From contig CAYWGQ010000072.1 in NCBI GenBank assembly GCA_964457725.1, positions 1 to 17,515 on the forward strand: a stretch of DNA of 17,515 nucleotides, given 5' to 3'. A model generated the notes under the pieces. It was not told where the DNA came from, did not search any database, and worked only from the letters and a program-made list of their open reading frames with translations. The stretch is from FEN-1219 sp964457725. GTDB taxonomy: Bacteria; Pseudomonadota; Gammaproteobacteria; Steroidobacterales; Rariloculaceae. Numbering within the stretch: the first letter of the stretch is position 1; each line of letters opens with the position of its first letter. Of the stretch, positions 1-8,038 are shown piece by piece. A program made the translations under genes and the position numbers.

Positions 1-1
1 C

Positions 2-1843
2 GTCGGCGCCCGGCAGGTGACGGGCGCGATCATCGCGTCGACCCTGACGACGTGCGTGATCTTCCTGCCCGTGATGTTCATGCGCACGACGACGAGCATG
101 CTGTTCCTCGAGCTCGCGGTCGTCGTCGTGTTCGCGCTGATCTGCTCGCTGTTCATCGCGATGGCGCTCGTGCCGATGCTCGCGAGCCGGTTCTTGACGG
201 TGCAGCCGGACGTCGATCACGAGAACCGCCCGGGCCGCTTCGCTGCGCTCGAGCGCTGGTACTCGCGCAACGTGAACCGGGTTCTCGACCACCGCGGGAA
301 GGTTTTCGCGGGCGCGGCGGTGCTGCTCGTCATCGCGCTGCTCGGCATCCCGCTCATCCCGTTCGAGCTCGCCCCACAGACGGACGGGGACCAGATCCAG
401 GTGCAGATGCGGATGGACGACGGCACGAACATCGCTGTCATCTACGAGTACGCGCAGCTGCTCGACGCGGCCGTCAAGGAGGCCGTGTCGCCGAGCGACG
501 TCGTGTTCATGACGAAGGACATCCGCAACAACCGGGCGGCGGTCGAGCTGACGCTGAAGCAGCCCGGCGAGCGCAGCGTGACGGGCTTCGAGCTCGCGGA
601 CCGCATCCGCGCGCACGTCGCGAACACGATCCCGGGAGCCGACATCCAGGTCTCGGCGCAATCGGGACTCTTCATTCTGCGGCGGCTATTCCAGCGCGGC
701 GGCAGCGCCAACGGCGGCGCATCGCTGCAGATCGAGCTCCGCGGCTACGACCTCGACACGGCGGAGCAGCTCGTGCAGGACATCTCGCGCCGCATCGAGA
801 CGCTGCCCGGAGTCCAGGACGTCGACGCGACCAATCGCGAGCGGCGGCCGCAGCAGAACGTGACGTTCGACCGCGAGCGCATGTCGCAGCTCGGCGTGAG
901 CGTCCGGGACGTCGCGGCCGCGATGCAGACCAGCATCGGCGGGCGGCGGGCCGGCGTGTATCGGATCGGCGGCGAGGAGATCGACATCACCGTGCGGTTC
1001 CGGCCGGAGGACCGCGTGAGCCCGCTCGACGTCGGCAACGTCTCGATCCGCACCGCCGAGGGCATCGTGCCGGTCTCGGCGCTGGTCGACCAGGAGCCGG
1101 GGCGCGGGCCGCTCAGCATCTACCGGATCGACGGTCAGCGGGTCAGCTACATCACCGCGAACCTCGAGGCGGGCGTCGCGCTCGGCGACGCGGTCCAGAT
1201 GATCCAGCGCGAGCTCGCGGACCTGACGCTGCCGGACGGCTTCAGCCTGTACTTCGGCGGCGAGTACGAAGAGCAGCAGCGCGCGCAGCGCGACTTCCTG
1301 CTCGCGATCCTGATGGCCGTCGCGTTGATCTACATGGTCATGGCCGCGCAGTTCGAGCGCTTCATCGATCCGCTGATCGTGATGGCGGCCGTGCCGATGG
1401 CGATCGTCGGCGTGATCCCGGCCATGCTGCTCACCGGCACGACGTTCAATCTCCAGAGCTTCATGGGGATCGTGATGCTGATCGGCATCGTCGTGAACAA
1501 CGCGATCGTGCTGGTCGACTACATCAACCTGCTGCGCCGCGAAGGCTACGAGATACGCGCCGCGGTCGTCGAAGCCGCGCGGCTCAGGCTGCGGCCGATC
1601 CTGATGACGACGAGCACGACCGTGCTCGGGCTGCTGCCGCTGTCGTTCGCGATCGGCACGGGCGCGGAGCTGCAGGCTGCGCTCGCGCGCGTCGTGATCG
1701 GCGGGCTCGCGGCGTCGACGCTGATCACGCTCGTGCTGATCCCGGTCGTCTACGTGACGGTCGCGGGTCTGATCGAGCGGCTGCGGCGGCCGGCGGGCGA
1801 GGGCGAGCGCTTCGAAGGCGGCACGCCGGTCGCGCAGCACTAG
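2..1843 (+). CDS. HAE1-family RND efflux transporter, C-terminal part (5' end outside window)
   Basis: This is the inner-membrane pump subunit of a tripartite RND exporter (AcrB/MexB-like), which uses proton influx to push compounds from the periplasm or membrane to an outer-membrane channel. The frame is open from base 2, and the first visible residues (VGARQVTGAIIASTLTTCV) are internal to the family, so the true start lies upstream. The 613 visible residues cover the end of the first membrane bundle, one long periplasmic porter/docking region (about residues 120-430) and the last membrane helices. The signature GIVVNNAIVLVDYIN in the tenth helix and the RPILMTTSTTVLGLLPL helix are clear. 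About half of the usual ~1,040 residues are present. A periplasmic adaptor gene would be expected upstream. The substrate cannot be read from this part. It is convergent with the next gene, with 155 bp between them. Confidence 0.93.
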   Translation, partial: VGARQVTGAIIASTLTTCVIFLPVMFMRTTTSMLFLELAVVVVFALICSLFIAMALVPMLASRFLTVQPDVDHENRPGRFAALERWYSRNVNRVLDHRGKVFAGAAVLLVIALLGIPLIPFELAPQTDGDQIQVQMRMDDGTNIAVIYEYAQLLDAAVKEAVSPSDVVFMTKDIRNNRAAVELTLKQPGERSVTGFELADRIRAHVANTIPGADIQVSAQSGLFILRRLFQRGGSANGGASLQIELRGYDLDTAEQLVQDISRRIETLPGVQDVDATNRERRPQQNVTFDRERMSQLGVSVRDVAAAMQTSIGGRRAGVYRIGGEEIDITVRFRPEDRVSPLDVGNVSIRTAEGIVPVSALVDQEPGRGPLSIYRIDGQRVSYITANLEAGVALGDAVQMIQRELADLTLPDGFSLYFGGEYEEQQRAQRDFLLAILMAVALIYMVMAAQFERFIDPLIVMAAVPMAIVGVIPAMLLTGTTFNLQSFMGIVMLIGIVVNNAIVLVDYINLLRREGYEIRAAVVEAARLRLRPILMTTSTTVLGLLPLSFAIGTGAELQAALARVVIGGLAASTLITLVLIPVVYVTVAGLIERLRRPAGEGERFEGGTPVAQH

Positions 1844-1998
1844 AAGCGGCCGCGCTCCTCGTATTGAGACGCGCGTCGTCGCGCTGCCGGCGGCGCGCCG
1901 CTATCCTGCCGACGGTTCCTTCAGAACGCGCTACCGATAAGCCAGTCGGCGGACGGCACGCGAAGCAAAGGCGCGTTTTGGAGGTGACCCCCGCGCCG
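1844..1998. other. Convergent intergenic region, no gene seen
   Basis: This 155-bp stretch lies between the 3' ends of the RND and DUF6152 genes. It holds a perfect 12-bp palindrome, GCGGCGCGCCGC, at 1890-1901, but no T-tract follows, so it is not called a terminator. I see no RNA gene or plausible small ORF. A strong Shine-Dalgarno-like GGAGGTGA at 1980-1987 has no start codon at a usable distance. Confidence 0.5.
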
Positions 1999-3249
1999 TC
2001 ACTCCCAGAACTTCCAGAACATCCACCAGGGACGTTCTTCGGCGGGCGCGGCCGGTGCGCCGTCGGGAGTCTGCGCGCCGGCGGCAGCCTCCGCCGCGTC
2101 GCGATAAGTCTTGTCCTCGCACGGCGTCGTGCCGCGATAGGGCAGGTCCGACGGATAGACGACGTCCATCCCGGTGTACTCGCCTTCGAAGTACAGCGGA
2201 TCCACGGCGACGTACCGGCGCGTCAACGCGAAGGTGCCGGGATCGAGCGTGAAGCGCTCGACGACGTGCAGCTCGCCGCTGTGCGGCACGCGGCCGTCGG
2301 CCGACAGGATCCCGGGCGCGAAGCCGATCGTATCGACGACGAGCTCGTCGTACTCCCACCGCCCGATCGAGTGCCCGGCGACGCTCGGCTCGATCTCGGC
2401 CGGATGCTCGGTCAGATCGAGGCGGATCGTCCGCTCGATCCCCATCGAGCCGTAATACATCTTGATCTCGGTCTCGCTCTGCTCGATCCGGTTGACGTCG
2501 GTCTCGAACGCCCAGTCGAACAGGATGTTCGTCGGCTCGCAGCGCAGGCGCGGGTTGTCGGCCGACGCGCCGTCGAAGTCGGCGATCGCCGCGGCGCCGG
2601 TCGCCGTCAGCGGCATGATGCTCGGCCGGCGATTCCAGTAGGCGTCGACGGGATCGTCGGCGAGCGAGATCGTCGTGCCGCGGGCGCCCGGGAACGCCTG
2701 GCCGCCCTCCGGCACGTCGCCCGGGGCGAACTCGTCCGCGGTGCTGAGCGGCACGAGCGTGCCGCGCTGGCCGCGCGGATCCGTCATCACGCGCTGCTCT
2801 GCCGCCCAGTCGCCGGCGATGTTCGGATCGCCGTTCGCGAGCCGGAGCGGCCGCTCGGCCGGCACGACCGGCGCGGCCTCGCGCATCTGCCCGTAGCGGT
2901 CGATGCTGCTGCCGTCCGGGAAGATCGCGGTGCCTAGGTAGCAAGTGGTCGGGTCCCGCCGGTCCGGCGAGCCGGTGATCGTGAGCTCGAGGCCCGGCGG
3001 GAACATGTCCTCGCTCCAGCCGGAGCGGCGGAGCACGGTCGCGCCGCGCAGCTCGCAGCGCCACGCCGTCGTCGAGCCGTCGGCGTTGCGAACGTCGAAG
3101 TAGAGCCACGAATGCGGGTTGATGAACTCGACCCGGGTCACCGTGCCGCGAAGCTCGATGTCCTTGTTGTGGTCGAAGTTCGCGATGCCGTGATGGGCGT
3201 GGGCGCCGCCCGCGGCCGCGAGCAGGAGGCAAGCGGTCGTGCGTCTCAT
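1999..3249 (-). CDS. Exported DUF6152 family protein
   Basis: The product is a 416-residue secreted protein of unknown function. An N-terminal Sec signal peptide ends around residue 18 (MRRTTACLLLAAAGGAHAHH). The mature N-terminus (HHGIANFDHNKDIELRGTVTRVEFINPHSWLYFDV, given here in outline: paired His, an FDHNK segment, then an INPHSWLYF strand) is what I recognise as DUF6152, a periplasmic beta-rich domain frequent in GC-rich gammaproteobacteria. Many DUF6152 proteins are much shorter; here about 290 further residues follow, with an acidic, Trp/Tyr-rich segment and a conserved-looking IGRWEYDELVVDTIGF stretch. The many His and acidic residues near the mature N-terminus could bind metal, but that is inference. 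The gene is transcribed away from the VOC gene, with 140 bp between the starts. The ATG directly precedes the signal peptide, so the start is secure. Confidence 0.82.
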   Translation of the reverse strand: MRRTTACLLLAAAGGAHAHHGIANFDHNKDIELRGTVTRVEFINPHSWLYFDVRNADGSTTAWRCELRGATVLRRSGWSEDMFPPGLELTITGSPDRRDPTTCYLGTAIFPDGSSIDRYGQMREAAPVVPAERPLRLANGDPNIAGDWAAEQRVMTDPRGQRGTLVPLSTADEFAPGDVPEGGQAFPGARGTTISLADDPVDAYWNRRPSIMPLTATGAAAIADFDGASADNPRLRCEPTNILFDWAFETDVNRIEQSETEIKMYYGSMGIERTIRLDLTEHPAEIEPSVAGHSIGRWEYDELVVDTIGFAPGILSADGRVPHSGELHVVERFTLDPGTFALTRRYVAVDPLYFEGEYTGMDVVYPSDLPYRGTTPCEDKTYRDAAEAAAGAQTPDGAPAAPAEERPWWMFWKFWE

Positions 3250-3354
3250 GATCGTTCTCCGTGCCGGCGGCCCCAGTCTACTCCGAGTCGTTCGCGGGCT
3301 GTAGGCGCGTCCGGCCGCGCTCGGCGGCCCGCACCGGATGCTCCCGGCTGCGGC

Positions 3355-3360
3355 TATACT
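3355..3360 (+). promoter_or_regulatory. Candidate -10 box for the VOC gene
   Basis: TATACT matches the sigma-70 -10 consensus at five of six positions and lies 29 bp upstream of the VOC start codon. No convincing -35 is present at 16-18 bp spacing. The ribosome binding site GAGGG at 3377-3381 sits 8 bp before the ATG and supports the chosen start. Confidence 0.3.
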
Positions 3361-3389
3361 GCGGCGGGGGGTAATCGAGGGCCGACGCG

Positions 3390-4244
3390 ATGCGCACGTC
3401 TCAGTCTCGCTGCTTGCCGCTTCTCCTGTTGGCCGCGGCGCTGCCGGCGGCGGCCGAGCTGACGAACGAGGAGGCGCCGGTCATCGTCGGCCACTATCAC
3501 CTGAACGTCTCGAGCGTCGACGAGCACCTCGCGTTCTGGGTCGACACGCTCGGCGGGCGCAAGACGGAGCTCGGCGACGCGGTCGCGGTCGAGTTCCCGG
3601 ACGTCTACGTCGTGCTGCACGAGCAGACGCCGACCGGACCGACGCGCGGCACGACGTTCGACCACATCGGCTTCGCGGTCCCGGACGTCCCGGCGATGAC
3701 GGAGCGGGTCGTCGCGAACGGCTACCAGCTGACCGTCGGCCGCGAGCCCCCGCCCGGCGAGACCGCGAGCCCGCCGACCGCCGGCAACTACGGCCGTTTC
3801 TCGTACCTCGTCGGGCCCGACGGGGTGAAGGTCGAGCTCGTGACGAGCTCCGAGCCCGATGCCCCGCCGATCGTCCACCACCACGTGCACTTCGTGAACC
3901 GCGAGTTCGTCGAGATGCAGCAGTGGTTCATGCGCGCGTTCAACGCCACGCTGCGGGAAGGGCAGACGGACTTCTTCATCGGCGCGGATCTCCCCGGCGT
4001 CGGCTATATGCTGAACTTCTTCAGCTGGCTGCCGGCGGAAGAGCTGGTCGGCACCGCCGGCCGCGCCGTCGATCACGTCGGCTTCGAGGTGCGCGGCCTC
4101 GAGGCGTTCTGCCGCGAGCTCGAGCGGAAGGGCATCGCGCTGACGGTGCCGTATCACCGCTCCGAGGCGTTCGGCGGCATCGGCCGCGCGGTGATCACGG
4201 ACCCGTGGGGCACCGTGCTCGAGCTGACGGAAGGGCTGCGCTGA
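3390..4244 (+). CDS. Exported VOC (glyoxalase/dioxygenase fold) protein with two modules
   Basis: This 284-residue protein has a Sec signal peptide (residues 1-22, MRTSQSRCLPLLLLAAALPAAAE) followed by two vicinal-oxygen-chelate beta-alpha-beta modules. The first (about 31-152) begins VGHYHLNV and ends GPDGVKVELV; the second (about 161-283) begins HHVHFVN and ends DPWGTVLELTEG. Candidate metal ligands fall where the family places them: His37, His92 and Glu149 in module one, His167, His229 and Glu278 in module two. VOC enzymes include glyoxalase I, extradiol dioxygenases and resistance proteins, so the reaction cannot be named. Most are cytoplasmic, which makes export notable. GAGGG 8 bp upstream supports the start. 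It converges with the NHL gene, only 16 bp apart; a short GC hairpin there (GCGCCGC at 4248-4254 with GCGGCGC at 4264-4270) has no T-tract. Confidence 0.85.
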   Translation: MRTSQSRCLPLLLLAAALPAAAELTNEEAPVIVGHYHLNVSSVDEHLAFWVDTLGGRKTELGDAVAVEFPDVYVVLHEQTPTGPTRGTTFDHIGFAVPDVPAMTERVVANGYQLTVGREPPPGETASPPTAGNYGRFSYLVGPDGVKVELVTSSEPDAPPIVHHHVHFVNREFVEMQQWFMRAFNATLREGQTDFFIGADLPGVGYMLNFFSWLPAEELVGTAGRAVDHVGFEVRGLEAFCRELERKGIALTVPYHRSEAFGGIGRAVITDPWGTVLELTEGLR

Positions 4245-4260
4245 GCGGCGCCGCGGAGCT

Positions 4261-5268
4261 TCAGCGGCGCACGTACTTCTTCACCGTCTGCGACCAGACC
4301 TCGGCGCCGTAGATGTTGCCGGCGGAATCGACGGCGAGCCCGTGCGCACCGGTCTCCTGCGCGTTCGCCGGATCGAACTCCGGGTCCGGGATGAACGCCC
4401 AGACCGAGCCGTCGCGCGCGCTGCCGACGCGAATGCCGCGGTGCCAGCCCGGGTGGTTCGCGGCGCTCGACTGATTGTCGGCAACGTAGAGCGTGTCTTC
4501 CGCGTCGATGTAGAGGCCGCTCGGCCGGCCGAACTGCGTCCACTCGGCGAGGAAGTTGCCGTCCTGATCGAAGATCTGGATGCGGTTGTTGTTGCGGTCG
4601 GCGACGAACAGCCGACCGCGCGAGTCCATCGCGAGCGCATGCGGCACGAGGAACTCGCCGGGCGCGGAGCCGCTGCGGCCCCACGCCTTGATGAAGCGGC
4701 CGTCGGGCGCGAGCTTCACGACCCGGTTGTTCGATTCGACCTCGTGACCGTCCGCGACGAACACGTCGCCGTTCGTCGCGACGAGCACGTGCGTCGGCCC
4801 GTTGAAGCGGCTCTGCCCGCCGCCCGCGACGCCGGGCTCGCCCAACGCGAGGAGAAGCTCGCCCGTCGGCGAGAACTTGAAGACCTGATGCCCCTTGCCG
4901 TCTTCCGCCCGCGCGTCGGTCACCCAGACGTTGCCGTCGCGGTCGACGTGGATTCCGTGCGGCCACACGAAGAGGCCCGCGCCGAATGCACCGAGCCAGC
5001 GGCCGTCCGCGCCGAAGCGGAGGATCGGTGCGACGTCCGGCCGGTCCGTGCAGCCGTTCTGGCCGCAGCGCTCGGCGAGCCAGACGCCGTCCGCCGAGTC
5101 GACGGCCGCCATGCTGACGGAGCCGAGCGCGCGCGGCAGGCCCGTCATCCACTCGACCGGGGCGTAGGGGTTCGGCTGGGCCGCGGCCGGCGCGGCGCAC
5201 GCGGCGAGCGCGGCGAGCGCCGCGGCGGCTCGCGCGGCATGCAGGCGAATCGTTTCGGCAAGCGGCAT
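4261..5268 (-). CDS. Exported NHL-repeat beta-propeller protein
   Basis: The product is a 335-residue periplasmic protein. The signal peptide is long and alanine-rich, ending near AAPAAAQ (about residue 31). The rest is a series of NHL-type repeats, each with a G-hydrophobic-D-G-N-V-hydrophobic-V-A/T-D pattern: WPHGIHVDRDGNVWVTD, THVLVATNGDVFVADG, PHALAMDSRGRLFVADRNNNRIQIF, SGLYIDAEDTLYVAD and HGLAVDSAGNIYGAEV. This predicts a roughly six-bladed propeller. Proteins of this type are often annotated as peptidyl-alpha-hydroxyglycine amidating-lyase-like, but I see no proof of lyase activity, and a binding or scaffolding role is equally possible. Two Cys near the N-terminus (RCGQNGC) could form a disulfide. 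An upstream ATG at 5532 is in frame but would add 88 residues ahead of the signal peptide and run into the next gene's coding region, so 5268 is the better start. Confidence 0.85.
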   Translation of the reverse strand: MPLAETIRLHAARAAAALAALAACAAPAAAQPNPYAPVEWMTGLPRALGSVSMAAVDSADGVWLAERCGQNGCTDRPDVAPILRFGADGRWLGAFGAGLFVWPHGIHVDRDGNVWVTDARAEDGKGHQVFKFSPTGELLLALGEPGVAGGGQSRFNGPTHVLVATNGDVFVADGHEVESNNRVVKLAPDGRFIKAWGRSGSAPGEFLVPHALAMDSRGRLFVADRNNNRIQIFDQDGNFLAEWTQFGRPSGLYIDAEDTLYVADNQSSAANHPGWHRGIRVGSARDGSVWAFIPDPEFDPANAQETGAHGLAVDSAGNIYGAEVWSQTVKKYVRR

Positions 5269-5404
5269 CGCACCGGCACCGTCGATTGACGGGCGCAGTC
5301 TGCGCGAAGGCGCCGACCCGCGGCAAGCCTCGCCGGGATGCGGCCGTTCCGGCTGGAGGAGTACCATCTCCGACGAGAGCGTTGAGCGACAAAGGGGGGC
5401 GACC

Positions 5405-6559
5405 ATGCGTTCGATCACCGTCATCGCCGTCTTGGCCGTGCTCGTGCACGCGCCGCAAGCCGCCGCGCAGAGCGGCGCCGGCATCGAGGCGGCGGAGCCG
5501 TTCAAGCTCGGCACGTTCGCGATCGACGGCACGCCGGAGGTCGGGATCGTCTTGCGCGACAGCCTCGTCGTCGAGCTCGACGCCGCGAACGCCGCGCTCG
5601 AGCGGAACGCCGCCTATCCCCGGCTGCCGATGCCCGCGGACATGCTCGAGCTGATCGAGCGCTACGAGTACGGGGTGCAGCGGCGGCTCTACGAGATCGT
5701 GAACGACCTCGTCGCGGGCGAGCGCCTCGCGACGGGGAGGCGTCCGGACTACGTCCACGAGGTCGGCGAGGTCGACACGCTGCCGCCGATCATGTACCCG
5801 GGCAAGATCCTGAACGCCGCGGTCAACTTTTACTCCCACGTGAACGAGACCGGCACGCCGGAGGAGATCGCCGCGGCGCGGCGCGCACGCAGGGAGAACC
5901 GCGGGGTGCCGTATCTGTTCCTGAAGCCGAGCCGCGGCGCGGTGATCGGCGACGGCGATCCGGTCGTGCTGCCGTGGGGCCGCGACCGCATCGACTGGGA
6001 GGTCGAGCTCGGCACGGTGATCGGCCGCGCGGCGAAGTACGTCTCGGCGCGCGACGCGCAGGACTACATCTTCGGTTACATGATCTCGCTCGACATCTCC
6101 GATCGCGGCGGGCGGCCGCCCGGCGGCGCGCCGTTCACGACGGACTGGTTCGTCGGCAAGGGCCACGACACGTTCGCACCGATGGGGCCGTGGATCGTGC
6201 CGAAGGAGTTCTACGGCGATCCGATGCAGAACCTTCGCCAGACGCTGTCGGTCGGCGGCGAGCAGATGCAGGAGGCGCGCGCGGGCGACATGATCCACTC
6301 GCTCTACGAGCTGATCGAGTACGCCTCCTCGATCGTCACGCTCTTCCCGGGCGACGTGATCAACAACGGCACGTCGGGCGGCGTCGGCATGGGCACGGCC
6401 GTGCGCGGCGAGCAGCGCTTCCTTCGGCCGGGCGAGGAGATCGTCGCGTCGATCGACGGCATCGGCACGTTGACGATCCCGGTCGTCGCCGAGGAGCGGC
6501 CGCCGCAGGGCACCGGCGCGCAGCTGCCGCCGGTCTCGAGCTACGGGAGCGGTCAGTGA
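5405..6559 (+). CDS. Exported fumarylacetoacetate hydrolase (FAH) family protein
   Basis: This is a 384-residue member of the FAH superfamily, whose members cleave or decarboxylate beta-diketo acids, or hydrate or isomerise related compounds, using a divalent metal. Visible family features are NAAVNFYSHVNETG (His145, Glu148), the metal-binding DWEVELGTVIG (Glu199, Glu201), SLDISDRG (Asp230), the KGHDTFAPMGPWIV segment and the late INNGTSGGVG loop. The N-terminus (MRSITVIAVLAVLVHAPQAAAQ) is a clear Sec signal peptide with an AxA site near residue 21, which is unusual because most FAH enzymes are cytoplasmic. A purine-rich AAAGGGGGG ends 6 bp before the ATG. The stop overlaps the start of the FKBP lipoprotein gene by 4 nt, suggesting translational coupling. 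Substrate and reaction cannot be read from the sequence. Confidence 0.88.
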   Translation: MRSITVIAVLAVLVHAPQAAAQSGAGIEAAEPFKLGTFAIDGTPEVGIVLRDSLVVELDAANAALERNAAYPRLPMPADMLELIERYEYGVQRRLYEIVNDLVAGERLATGRRPDYVHEVGEVDTLPPIMYPGKILNAAVNFYSHVNETGTPEEIAAARRARRENRGVPYLFLKPSRGAVIGDGDPVVLPWGRDRIDWEVELGTVIGRAAKYVSARDAQDYIFGYMISLDISDRGGRPPGGAPFTTDWFVGKGHDTFAPMGPWIVPKEFYGDPMQNLRQTLSVGGEQMQEARAGDMIHSLYELIEYASSIVTLFPGDVINNGTSGGVGMGTAVRGEQRFLRPGEEIVASIDGIGTLTIPVVAEERPPQGTGAQLPPVSSYGSGQ

Positions 6560-6993
6560 TTCGTTTCGCGGGTCTGCTCGCCGCCGCGCTGCTCGTCGCG
6601 GGCTGCGGCGGGTCGCGCTCCGAGATCCCGTCCGGCGAGGTCACCGAGCTCGTGACCGTCGACGTGCGCGAAGGCGAAGGCCTGCTCGCCGAGCGCGGGC
6701 GAATCGCGATCGTGCATTACACCGGTTGGCTCTACGATCCCGAGGCGCCGGATCGCCGCGGTGCGAAGTTCGACAGCTCGCTCGACCGCCGGCAGCCGTA
6801 CGCGTTCGAGCTCGGCGCCGGGCGGGTGATCCGGGGCTGGGAGGAGGGCGTGCCGGGCATGCGAGTCGGCGGCCGTCGGCTGCTCTTCATCCCGCCCGAG
6901 CTCGCCTACGGCGAGCGCGGCGCGGGCAACGACATCCCGCCGAACTCCACCCTCGTCTTCGACGTGGAGCTGGTCGACATCCGCCGGCCGTAG
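6556..6993 (+). CDS. FKBP-type peptidyl-prolyl isomerase, lipoprotein
   Basis: The product is a 145-residue single-domain FKBP that would catalyse cis-trans isomerisation of prolyl bonds in extracytoplasmic proteins. The GTG start overlaps the FAH stop (GTGA). The first residues, ending LLVAGC with Cys17, form a lipobox, so the protein should be lipid-anchored in the cell envelope. The FKBP fold spans about residues 35-145: VHYTGWLYD, KFDSSLDRRQPYAFELGAGRVIRGWEEGV (split: FDSS, FELGAGRVIRGWEEGV), GGRRLLFIPPELAYGERG and IPPNSTLVFDVELVDI. The pocket residues typical of FKBP (Tyr in HYTGW, Phe in FELG, Val-Ile and Trp in RVIRGW, Tyr in LAYGERG) are all present, so it should be catalytically competent. 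Overlap with the exported FAH gene suggests joint expression. A start upstream in this frame would lie deep inside the FAH gene and lose the lipobox placement. Confidence 0.9.
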   Translation: MIRFAGLLAAALLVAGCGGSRSEIPSGEVTELVTVDVREGEGLLAERGRIAIVHYTGWLYDPEAPDRRGAKFDSSLDRRQPYAFELGAGRVIRGWEEGVPGMRVGGRRLLFIPPELAYGERGAGNDIPPNSTLVFDVELVDIRRP

Positions 6994-7024
6994 GCGGCGG
7001 CCCGCGAGCACGGGGCTCGGCGCC

Positions 7025-7945
7025 GTGGCGATCGAAGGCGCCTGCCTGTGCGGCGCGGTGCGCTTCGCGCTCGACGCAGGACGCACGGGCGTGCCCGCGT
7101 TCCGCTGGTTCGCGTACTGTCACTGCTCGATGTGCCGCAAGCAGCACGGCGCGCTCGCGAGCGTATCTGTCGGCATCGCTGCGGAAGCGCTCCGCTGGCG
7201 AGCTGGCGCCGAGGAGATCGCCCGCTTCAGCGCGGCCGGTCTGTTCGAGCGCCCGTTCTGCCGCCGCTGCGGCTCGAAGGTTCCCGCGGCGACGCAGGTG
7301 CCGGGCGTGCTGAACGTGCCGGCCGGCACGCTCGCCGGTGATCTCGGCGGCGCGCGCCCGCGTGCGCACATCTTCGCGGCGTCGAAGTCGCCGCTCTGGA
7401 CGATCGGCGACGCTCTGCCGCGCTACGACGAGTATCCGCCCGGCTTCACCTCGCCGCTGCCGCAGTCGGTCGCCCCCCCGACGGTCGACGCCGACGGCGA
7501 CGGCGCCGTGCGCGGCGGCTGCCTCTGCGGCGCCGTGCGCTACGCGCTCGATGCGCCGCTCGAGCGGCTCGTGCATTGCCACTGCGAGCGCTGCCGGCGC
7601 AGCACCGGCGCGGCGTGCCGCACGGTCGCGCTCGTGCCGGACGCGGGCTTGCGTTTCGTGCGCGGCGCGGCCGCGGTGCAACGCTGCGCGGTCACGGAGG
7701 GCGAACGCTACGAGACGCGCTTCTGCGCGCGCTGCGGCAGCCAGCTGCCGGTGCCGCTCGGCGGGTCCGGCGCGGCGCTCGTGCCGATCGGCAGCGTCGA
7801 CACGCCGCTCGCGGCGCGCCCGCTCGCGCACGTCAACGTCGGCGCGAAGGCGCCGTGGCATGCGATCGAGGATTCGCTGCCGCGGTTCGCGGGGCCGCCG
7901 CCGGCGGACGCGCTCGGCGCGCGGCTCTCGGCCGCTGGCGTCTGA
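7025..7945 (+). CDS. Tandem GFA-domain (CENP-V/GFA) zinc protein
   Basis: This 306-residue protein contains two complete GFA folds (the family of glutathione-dependent formaldehyde-activating enzyme and CENP-V). Domain one has C7-L-C9-G, YCHCSMC (Cys32, Cys34, Cys37) and FCRRCGS (Cys79, Cys82). Domain two repeats the pattern with CLCG (Cys166, Cys168), HCHCERC (Cys185, Cys187, Cys190) and FCARCGS (Cys234, Cys237). Each domain thus retains the full set of seven zinc-binding cysteines. The usual protein has one domain of about 130-150 residues. Function is uncertain: many family members have no shown formaldehyde chemistry. No signal peptide is present, so it is cytoplasmic. The GTG start is 31 bp after the FKBP stop and the gene may be the last in the FAH-FKBP transcript. 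GGGG at about 7012-7016 is a weak ribosome binding site. Confidence 0.86.
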   Translation: MAIEGACLCGAVRFALDAGRTGVPAFRWFAYCHCSMCRKQHGALASVSVGIAAEALRWRAGAEEIARFSAAGLFERPFCRRCGSKVPAATQVPGVLNVPAGTLAGDLGGARPRAHIFAASKSPLWTIGDALPRYDEYPPGFTSPLPQSVAPPTVDADGDGAVRGGCLCGAVRYALDAPLERLVHCHCERCRRSTGAACRTVALVPDAGLRFVRGAAAVQRCAVTEGERYETRFCARCGSQLPVPLGGSGAALVPIGSVDTPLAARPLAHVNVGAKAPWHAIEDSLPRFAGPPPADALGARLSAAGV

Positions 7946-7973
7946 GCGGCCGCGTCGCCAGCGCGCTTGCCTG

Positions 7974-7979
7974 TACACT
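7974..7979 (+). promoter_or_regulatory. Candidate -10 box for murI
   Basis: TACACT lies 59 bp upstream of the murI start in the 93-bp gap after the GFA gene and matches the -10 consensus at four of six positions. No good -35 is seen at standard spacing, so the call rests on position and composition only. Confidence 0.27.
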
Positions 7980-8038
7980 TGTCGGCACCGCGGGTGGGAG
8001 CGGGCACAGGCACGTGCCGCGGCGCGGCGAAATAGCGT

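Noticed and set aside
1980..1998. Strong Shine-Dalgarno-like GGAGGTGA in the RND-DUF6152 gap
   Set aside because: No ATG, GTG or TTG lies at a usable distance downstream, and the following bases are the 3' end of the DUF6152 gene on the other strand. Read on the minus strand it resembles the end of 16S rRNA (TCACCTCC) for only eight bases.
52..2937. 961-residue open frame on the plus strand across the RND and DUF6152 genes
   Set aside because: It is Arg/Ala-rich, without domains or membrane segments, and out of frame with the clear RND gene; a composition artefact.
4245..4270. GC-rich hairpin between the convergent VOC and NHL genes as a terminator
   Set aside because: The stem is seven base pairs, overlaps the NHL stop and last codons, and no T-tract follows in either direction; hairpins like this are frequent at this base composition.
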